The notes beneath the pieces were generated by a model that saw only the letters and a list, made by a program, of their open reading frames with translations, searched no databases and had not been told where the DNA came from. Both the position numbers and the translations under genes were made by a program. From assembly GCA_040226215.1 (NCBI GenBank), contig JAVKFF010000111.1:1-34781 (forward strand): 34,781 nt of DNA, written 5' to 3'. The DNA is from JAVKFF01 sp040226215 (GTDB lineage Bacteria; Pseudomonadota; Alphaproteobacteria; DSM-16000; Inquilinaceae). Shown piece after piece: positions 30,016 to 34,781 of the stretch (position 1 is the first letter of the stretch; each line of letters starts with the position of its first letter).

Positions 30016-32940
30016 CTATTCCGCCGCGTCCGGCTTGCGCTCGGCCCGGCGGGCGCGGCGGCGGGCGGCGGCGCGCTTGCGGATGCGGCCGGCATCGACG
30101 GCGGGCTCGGCCGGGGCGCAGCTGGGATCGGACAGCGCCTTCATCAGCGCCTCGCGCACCGCCGCCAGCTTGCTCTCATGGGTGATCTTCAGGCCGAACA
30201 GGTCCTTGACATAGAAGACGTCGACGGCGCGCTCGCCATAGGTGGCGATCTTGGCCGAGGCGATCTGCACCGAGGCGTTGGTCAGCGCCCGGGTGAGATC
30301 GAAGACGAGGCCGGTGCGGTCGCGGCCGTTGACCTCGATGATGGTGTGGCTGCGGCTGCCCTGATTGTCGATCAGCACCCGCGGCGGCACCCGGAAGGCC
30401 TTGGCGCGGCTGGGCAGCGCCGAGGGCCGCTTGGCGATCTCCACCCGCGGCAGGATCGCGCCCGACAGCGAGCGCTCGATGGCGACGGAGAGCCGGGCGA
30501 GCTTGTCCGGCGCCTCCAGGGCACCGCCCACCGTGGCGTCCTGCACCAGGAACATGTCGAGCGCCTGGCCGTCGGTCAGCGTGAAGATGCGCGCCTCGGC
30601 GATCGAGGCGCCGGCGCTGGTCAGCGCTCCGGCCAGGCGGCTGAACAGGCCCGGGTGGTCGTCGGTGATCACCGTGACCTCGGTGACCGCGTTGGCGCGG
30701 TCGACCCGCGTGTCGATCAGCAGCGGCAGGCTGTCCGTCGCCTGCTCGCGCAGCAGCCGGGCGTGCCGCAGATGGGTCTCGGTGTCGAGGCCGAGCCAGT
30801 AGGCCGGATAGCCCTTGTCGAGGAAGGCGTCGACCGCCGCGACCGGCCAGTCGGCCAGGCCCTGGCGCACGGCGTCCTTGGCCTGGGCGACGCGGGCGTC
30901 GCGCGGCTCGACATCGTAGCCGGCCAGCATCATGTCCCGCGCCCGGTGGAAGAGCTGGCCCAGCAGGGCGGACTTCCACTGCGTCCAGCGCCCGGGACCG
31001 ACGCCGGAGATGTCGGCGACGGTCAGCACGTAGAGGCAGCGCAGCCGCTCCGGGCTCTCCACCGCCTGGGCGAAGTCGCGCACCGTCTTGTCGTCGTCGA
31101 TGTCGCGCTTCTGCGCCACGTTGGACATCAGCAGGTGCCAGCGCACCAGCCATTCGGCCGTCTCCGTCTCCTCCTCGTCGAGGCCGAGACGCGGTCCGAG
31201 CCTGGCCACCACCCGGGCGCCGAGCACCGAATGGTCGCCGCCACGGCCCTTGGCGATGTCGTGGCACAGCATGGCCACGTAGAGCGCCCGCCGGCTGCGC
31301 ACCTTGGTGGCGACCTGCGTGGCCAGAGCGTAGGTCTCGGCCAGCTCTCCCCGGTCGATACGGGCCAGGATGTCGATGCAGTTGATGGTGTGCTCGTCGA
31401 CCGTGAAGACGTGGTACATGTCGTACTGCATCTGCGCGACGACGCGGCCGAAATCGGGGATGAACTTGCCGAGCACGCCGGCCTCGTTCATCCGCTTCAG
31501 GGTCTCCGCGGGGTTGCGCTTGCCCACCAGGATCTCCAGAAACAGCCGGTTGGCGTCGGGATCCTGGCGCAGCTTCGGGCCGATCAGGCGCAGCGCCCTC
31601 GTGATCAGCTTCAGCGCGTTTGGATGCACGTCGAGGCCGTGAGCGTGGGCGACGGCGAAGATGCGGATCATCTCGACCGGAGAGTCGCGGAACTGGCGCT
31701 CGTCCGCCACGTCGATGCGGCCCGACAGGGCGACGAAGCCGTCCACGAGCTTGGGCGCGGTGCCGCCGAACAGGCGGGCGGCAAGCCCCCGGCCGGCGCC
31801 GGGCTTGCTGCTCTCCAGCTCCAGCGCGGCGCACAGGATGCGGGTCAGGTCGCCGATCTCCTTGGCGGTCAGGAAGTAGTGCTTCATGAACCGCTCGATG
31901 CCGGTCGAGCCGGCATGGTCGGTATAGCCCATGCGGCGGGCGATCTCCGCCTGCAGGTCGAAGGTCAGCCGCTCCTCCGCCCGGCCGGTCAGGTAGTGGA
32001 TGTGGCAGCGCACGGCGCGCAGGAAGCTGAGCGCCCGGGTGAAGCGCGCCGCCTCGTCGCGGGTCAGCACCCTGGCCTCGACCAGGCCGTCCGGCGGCTC
32101 GCCGCCATAGAGGTACTTGCCGATCCAGTAGAGCGTCTGCAGATCGCGCAGGCCGCCCTTGCCGTCCTTGATGTTGGGCTCCAGCACGTAACGGCTGTCG
32201 CCCATGCGCTGGTGCCGCTCGTCGCGCTCCTTCAGCTTGGCCGCCACGAAATCGGCGCCGTTGCCGGCGAGGAACTCCTTGCGGAAGTCGCGCACCAGGC
32301 CGCCGGCGAGCGCGCTGTCGCCCCACAGCGGCCTTGCCTCCAGGAGCGCGGTGCGGATGGTGTAGTCGGCCTTGGCCTGGCGCAGGCACTCGGCGGTCGA
32401 TCGCACCGCATGGCCGACCTTGAGACCCAGATCCCAGAGCAGGTAGAGCAGCGTCTCGACGATCTGCTCGACCCGGCCGGTGCGCTTGTAGGGCAGCAGG
32501 AAGAGCAGATCGATGTCCGATTGCGGGGCGAGTTCCGCCCGGCCGTAGCCGCCGACGGCGAGGATGGCGAAGCGCTCGCCCATGGTCGGGTTGGGCGCCG
32601 GATAGAGCCGGTCGGCCACCGCGTCGGCCAGGCCGCGGACCAGCACATCGACCAGGTAGGCGCCTTCCAGCACGCAGGCGTCGCCGCCGCGCAGCTCCTC
32701 CAGGAAGCGGTGGCGGATCACCAGGCGGCCCGCCTCCAGCGCCCGCTTGGAGGCCTCCAGCAGCGCCGACCGGGGAGAGCTTCCGGCTTCGGCCGCTCCA
32801 TCCAGCGCCTCGCTCAAGGTCAGCGCGAAGGCGCCGGGGTCGATGATCTCGTCGACCCGGCGCATGCCGCCGCGGCGCTGCAGGGCGATGGGCCGTGCCT
32901 TCTGAACCGGCGTTCTCTTCAGGGTGTCGAACATGCTCAT
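30016..32940 (-). CDS. glnD: PII uridylyltransferase / uridylyl-removing enzyme GlnD
   Basis: GlnD senses glutamine and uridylylates or de-uridylylates PII signalling proteins, setting nitrogen status. The 974-residue protein has the nucleotidyltransferase motif AVGGYGRAELAPQSDIDLLFL (about 128-148), the HD phosphohydrolase motif MLCHDIAKGRGGDHS (about 553-567), and two C-terminal ACT domains (TVITDDHPGLFSRLAGAL near 755; EVNGRDRTGLVFDLTRAL near 870) for glutamine binding. A 30-residue basic tail ends the protein. ATG at 32940 (MSMFDTLKR); an ATG two codons later is also possible. The small HTH gene is 79 bp upstream on the same strand and could share its transcript. Confidence 0.97.
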   Translation of the reverse strand: MSMFDTLKRTPVQKARPIALQRRGGMRRVDEIIDPGAFALTLSEALDGAAEAGSSPRSALLEASKRALEAGRLVIRHRFLEELRGGDACVLEGAYLVDVLVRGLADAVADRLYPAPNPTMGERFAILAVGGYGRAELAPQSDIDLLFLLPYKRTGRVEQIVETLLYLLWDLGLKVGHAVRSTAECLRQAKADYTIRTALLEARPLWGDSALAGGLVRDFRKEFLAGNGADFVAAKLKERDERHQRMGDSRYVLEPNIKDGKGGLRDLQTLYWIGKYLYGGEPPDGLVEARVLTRDEAARFTRALSFLRAVRCHIHYLTGRAEERLTFDLQAEIARRMGYTDHAGSTGIERFMKHYFLTAKEIGDLTRILCAALELESSKPGAGRGLAARLFGGTAPKLVDGFVALSGRIDVADERQFRDSPVEMIRIFAVAHAHGLDVHPNALKLITRALRLIGPKLRQDPDANRLFLEILVGKRNPAETLKRMNEAGVLGKFIPDFGRVVAQMQYDMYHVFTVDEHTINCIDILARIDRGELAETYALATQVATKVRSRRALYVAMLCHDIAKGRGGDHSVLGARVVARLGPRLGLDEEETETAEWLVRWHLLMSNVAQKRDIDDDKTVRDFAQAVESPERLRCLYVLTVADISGVGPGRWTQWKSALLGQLFHRARDMMLAGYDVEPRDARVAQAKDAVRQGLADWPVAAVDAFLDKGYPAYWLGLDTETHLRHARLLREQATDSLPLLIDTRVDRANAVTEVTVITDDHPGLFSRLAGALTSAGASIAEARIFTLTDGQALDMFLVQDATVGGALEAPDKLARLSVAIERSLSGAILPRVEIAKRPSALPSRAKAFRVPPRVLIDNQGSRSHTIIEVNGRDRTGLVFDLTRALTNASVQIASAKIATYGERAVDVFYVKDLFGLKITHESKLAAVREALMKALSDPSCAPAEPAVDAGRIRKRAAARRRARRAERKPDAAE

Positions 32941-33019
32941 GCCAGATGGGATGGCTTGCCGATCGTTGCGAGGGGGCGTGGCTGGCGGCGGCGCCGGAAC
33001 CGGCGGATCGCGCGCCCGC

Positions 33020-33475
33020 TCAATGGCCGCGCTGGCGCTGCAGGAGGTCGAGCACGCCGCTCAGCAGCGGTTTCAGGTCCTCCTTTGTCACCGGCTGCGG
33101 GCGGTCGCGCGCGGTCAGCATGGCGAGCTTGTTGGCCACCGCCTCCAAGAGGCTCTCCGCCCGGGCGCTCTGCGAGCGCACGGTGATCACCTGGTCGGCC
33201 AGTTTTTCCACCGCCCGGGCCAGGGTGATCAGGTCCTGGCGCAGATGCTCCACCGCCTCGCGGGTCGCCGCCACCTCGTCGCCGATCGACTCCACGGCCT
33301 CGTTGCCGCTCGGCCCGGTGTTGTCCACCACGATGCGCCAGGTGCCGTCGGCCGCCTTGAAGCCCTCGATGCGGCCGCGCTGCAGGCGCTTGCGCAGGGT
33401 TTCCACCGACAGGCCCATGCGCTCGGCGGCCTCGGCGATGGGCAGGGCCGTGCGGTTGTCGCTGGCATCCGGCAT
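33020..33475 (-). CDS. Small HTH plus coiled-coil protein of unknown function
   Basis: A 151-residue protein from the ATG at 33475 (MPDASDNRT). Residues about 12-48 form a MerR/excisionase-like winged HTH (LPIAEAAERMGLSVETLRKRLQRGRIEGFKAADGTWRI), in which the final Trp-Arg strand is typical. Residues about 60-120 are a heptad-patterned helix (EVAATREAVEHLRQDLITLARAVEKLADQVITVRSQ), probably a dimerising coiled coil. The tail (KEDLKPLLSGVLDLLQRQRGH) is helical. I do not recognise a named family. The layout resembles small plasmid/phage-derived DNA-binding proteins, but no integrase or partition gene is near. It may be cotranscribed with glnD; any regulatory link is untested. Confidence 0.78.
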   Translation of the reverse strand: MPDASDNRTALPIAEAAERMGLSVETLRKRLQRGRIEGFKAADGTWRIVVDNTGPSGNEAVESIGDEVAATREAVEHLRQDLITLARAVEKLADQVITVRSQSARAESLLEAVANKLAMLTARDRPQPVTKEDLKPLLSGVLDLLQRQRGH

Positions 33476-33600
33476 GGCGATGGAACTGGCTCCTCGAAAC
33501 CGGTCGTCGGCTGCATCGCCGGCCCGCCTGGACGCGTCTGGCCTGGCGCCACCGGCGGGAAGCGTGGCGATTCGCCATCTTAGCGGGATTTCCGGCGCCA

Positions 33601-33648
33601 TTACAGGGCCCGTCACAGGGGCCGACACAGGTCCTGTCACCGGCTCCC
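33601..33648. repeat. Degenerate 12-bp tandem repeat
   Basis: TTACAGGGCCCG, TCACAGGGGCCG, ACACAGGTCCTG and TCACCGGCTCCC follow one another in the 252-bp gap (33476-33727) between the divergent HTH and lipoprotein genes. ACAGG/CCTGT within it can also form a short hairpin. No convincing promoter was found in the rest of the gap. Confidence 0.55.
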
Positions 33649-33727
33649 GGCGCCGCGGCCACGATGCTGCCGAGTTTCCGTGCCAGGGTCGATCCTTTCG
33701 GCAATCGTCAAGGGGGGAAACCGGACG

Positions 33728-34264
33728 ATGCGAGCGACCAAATCCGCGCAAGGGCGCCGCCTGGTGCTGGCCGCGGCCGCGCTGCTGGCGATCGGCGCCT
33801 GCCAGAACCAGCGCGCCACGACGGCCGACGCCGGAGCGGCGGTACAGAGCCAGGCGACGACGCAGGCCAGCACCCAGGCTTCCGCCATTCAGCCGGCCTA
33901 TCCGACCATCGACCCGACGCAGCTCGACGACGCCAATCTGATCGGCGTGCTGGACGCCGCGCTGGCCGGCTGTCAGACCGCGACCTACGCCGCCCTCCGA
34001 CAGGAGATGAGCCGCCGGGCCGACACCTATTCGGCGCAGGCCCAGGCCGGTATCGCCACGCCGGAGACCATCGTCCAGCGCGACCGCTTCCAGGCGGTGC
34101 TGGGCGCCACGCCGGCCGGCGATCCCTGCCCGCCCCGCGCCACCCAGCAGGTGCCGGTGCAGACCGGCGGCTACGGCTATGTCGCGCCGCGCGTCGGTGT
34201 CGGCATCGGCGGCGGCTCGAACGGCGTGGGGGCCGGCATCGGCATCTCGGTGCCGATCTTCTGA
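33728..34264 (+). CDS. Small secreted lipoprotein of unknown function
   Basis: A 178-residue protein. The ATG at 33728 follows AAGGGGGGAAA and gives a lipoprotein signal peptide: basic start (RATKSAQGRR), hydrophobic core LVLAAAALLAIGA and lipobox cysteine C25. A Gln/Thr/Ala-rich linker follows (about 28-55), then a helical segment with two cysteines (LAGCQTATYA and GDPCPPRATQ) that could form a disulfide, and a Gly/Val-rich end (VGVGIGGGSNGVGAGIGISVP). No known domain is recognised. The presence of Lnt in the same window fits triacylated lipoproteins in this organism. Subcellular membrane not predictable. Confidence 0.8.
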   Translation: MRATKSAQGRRLVLAAAALLAIGACQNQRATTADAGAAVQSQATTQASTQASAIQPAYPTIDPTQLDDANLIGVLDAALAGCQTATYAALRQEMSRRADTYSAQAQAGIATPETIVQRDRFQAVLGATPAGDPCPPRATQQVPVQTGGYGYVAPRVGVGIGGGSNGVGAGIGISVPIF

Positions 34265-34301
34265 GGCGCGACGGCGGGTCACGATTTCAGGGGGACGAGG
34301 C

Positions 34302-34724
34302 ATGGATCGCTTCGAGGGCGGCTGCCTGTGCGGCGATGTCCGCTTCGTCGCCGCTGGTGCGCCCGACCGGGTCGGCCTGTGCCACTGCCTGGACTGCCGC
34401 AAGCATCACGGCGCCCTGTTCTATGCCGCCGCCGTCTTCCCCGAGGACGCGGTGACGATCGCGGGCGAGACCAGCGACTATGCCGGACGGCATTTCTGTC
34501 CGCGCTGCGGCTCGTCGGTCTTCGCCCGCAGCGGCGACGAGGTCGAGGTGCATCTGGGCGCGCTCGATGCACCCGACCGGCTGGTGCCGACCTATGAGAG
34601 CTGGGCCATTCGGCGCGAGGGCTGGCTGCCGCCCTTCCCGCTCGCCCGGCACTACGACCGGGACCGCCCGGGCACGGACCGCCGGGGCACGGACCGCCCG
34701 GGCACGGACCGCTCTGGGGACTGA
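34302..34724 (+). CDS. GFA-family zinc protein (CENP-V/GFA fold) with repeat-extended tail
   Basis: A 140-residue protein of the GFA (glutathione-dependent formaldehyde-activating-like, DUF636) family. The seven zinc-ligand cysteines are in place: C8 and C10 (GGCLCGDVRF), C27, C29 and C32 (LCHCLDCRK), C66 and C69 (FCPRCGSSVFAR). Most relatives are annotated by fold only; formaldehyde chemistry is established for few, so function is open. ATG at 34302 after AGGGGGACGAGG. The last ~20 residues (DRPGTDRRGTDRPGTDRSGD) are encoded by a 15-bp tandem repeat and look like a recent extension beyond the usual family end. Confidence 0.9.
   Translation: MDRFEGGCLCGDVRFVAAGAPDRVGLCHCLDCRKHHGALFYAAAVFPEDAVTIAGETSDYAGRHFCPRCGSSVFARSGDEVEVHLGALDAPDRLVPTYESWAIRREGWLPPFPLARHYDRDRPGTDRRGTDRPGTDRSGD
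34661..34720. repeat. Four-copy 15-bp in-frame tandem repeat
   Basis: GGACCGCCCGGGCAC at 34661, GGACCGCCGGGGCAC at 34676, GGACCGCCCGGGCAC at 34691 and a decayed GGACCGCTCTGGGGA at 34706. The period is a multiple of three, so it adds the five-residue unit (R/D)-P/R-G-T-D to the GFA protein tail without shifting frame. Confidence 0.92.
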
Positions 34725-34725
34725 G

Positions 34726-34742
34726 TCCGGCGGCCCGCCGGA
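34726..34742. terminator. Stem-loop after the GFA gene
   Basis: TCCGGCG (34726-34732) and CGCCGGA (34736-34742) form a perfect 7-bp stem with a 3-nt loop, 2 bp past the GFA stop and 10 bp before a possible minus-strand stop. No U tract on either strand. Confidence 0.42.
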
Positions 34743-34751
34743 GACTGCCCG

Positions 34752-34781
34752 TCAGGCCCCGCCCTGCTGCTCGTCGCCCTG
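34752..34781 (-). CDS. Possible 3' end of a minus-strand gene (partial)
   Basis: Read on the minus strand from the window edge, ten codons end in TGA at 34754-34752 and give QGDEQQGGA, a hydrophilic tail with GC-rich third positions like the real genes here. mutS often lies upstream of glnD in alphaproteobacteria and would have this orientation, but nine residues cannot identify it. Confidence 0.3.
   Translation of the reverse strand, partial: QGDEQQGGA

Noticed and set aside
30178..33186. A very long open frame on the plus strand opposite glnD, and similar long frames opposite pobA, infB, nusA, lnt and the GH13 gene
   Set aside because: High GC removes stop codons from antisense frames. 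These translations have no family motifs, and their composition is what the complementary GC-rich codons produce, while the opposite strand encodes a complete known protein.
33020..34402. A 460-residue version of the HTH protein reaching to 34402
   Set aside because: It would run antisense through the lipoprotein gene, which has a good signal peptide and ribosome-binding site. The HTH domain begins right after the ATG at 33475.

Overview
The window is high-GC chromosomal DNA (about 70% G+C by eye) from an alphaproteobacterium, most likely Rhodospirillales in the broad sense. The evidence is the gene order rimP-nusA-rnpM-infB, lnt-corC-ybeY-phoH-miaB and tsaB/rimI-nfuA-usp-trpS-murJ-glnD, together with a MucR/Ros regulator, an OlsB/OlsA-like acyltransferase pair and an alphaproteobacterial TIGR02186 protein beside a TauE/SafE transporter. 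It is mostly conserved housekeeping DNA carrying small accessory insertions. Nearly all genes lie on the minus strand; only four are on plus (ddpX-like, a GH13-type hydrolase, a lipoprotein and a GFA protein). No rRNA, tRNA, insertion sequence, prophage or CRISPR array was recognised.

Layout, left to right. (1) 1-4267: translation/transcription operon rimP-nusA-rnpM-infB, with infB cut by the window edge. Its upstream gap (4268-4643) holds a candidate promoter followed within about 90 nt by a good intrinsic terminator, so the operon may have an attenuated leader or sit behind a small RNA. (2) 4644-6082: trmB and an Xre-family regulator. The metK gene usual between them in alphaproteobacteria is absent; the gap has a promoter-like element, a 12-bp repeat and alternative inverted repeats. 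(3) 6184-11710: lnt, corC-like, ybeY, phoH and miaB, tightly packed with stop/start overlaps, for lipoprotein acylation and rRNA/tRNA maturation. (4) 11783-14258: an OlsA/PlsC- and OlsB-like pair (probable ornithine-lipid synthesis) and a MucR regulator with a good promoter. (5) 14429-21226: rimI-tsaB, a divergent D-Ala-D-Ala dipeptidase, a Bax-like glucosaminidase with a very long disordered linker, nfuA, pobA and a universal stress protein. (6) 21293-26481: the TIGR02186-TauE pair, pyroglutamyl peptidase, trpS and murJ. (7) 26482-30015: an accessory insertion between murJ and glnD, with a GH13-type hydrolase resembling glucosylglycerol hydrolase and an ArsR-SRPBCC pair with a perfect 18-bp operator. 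(8) 30016-34781: glnD, an orphan HTH/coiled-coil protein, a small lipoprotein, a GFA-fold zinc protein and the possible 3' end of another gene.

The features most worth follow-up are regulatory. They are the terminator-bearing leader of the nusA operon, the leader left at the missing metK position, two related short tandem repeats in the leaders of tsaB and pobA, and the paired ArsR operators exactly 50 bp apart on a probably leaderless transcript. Product names come from motif and family recognition by eye; no database search was run.
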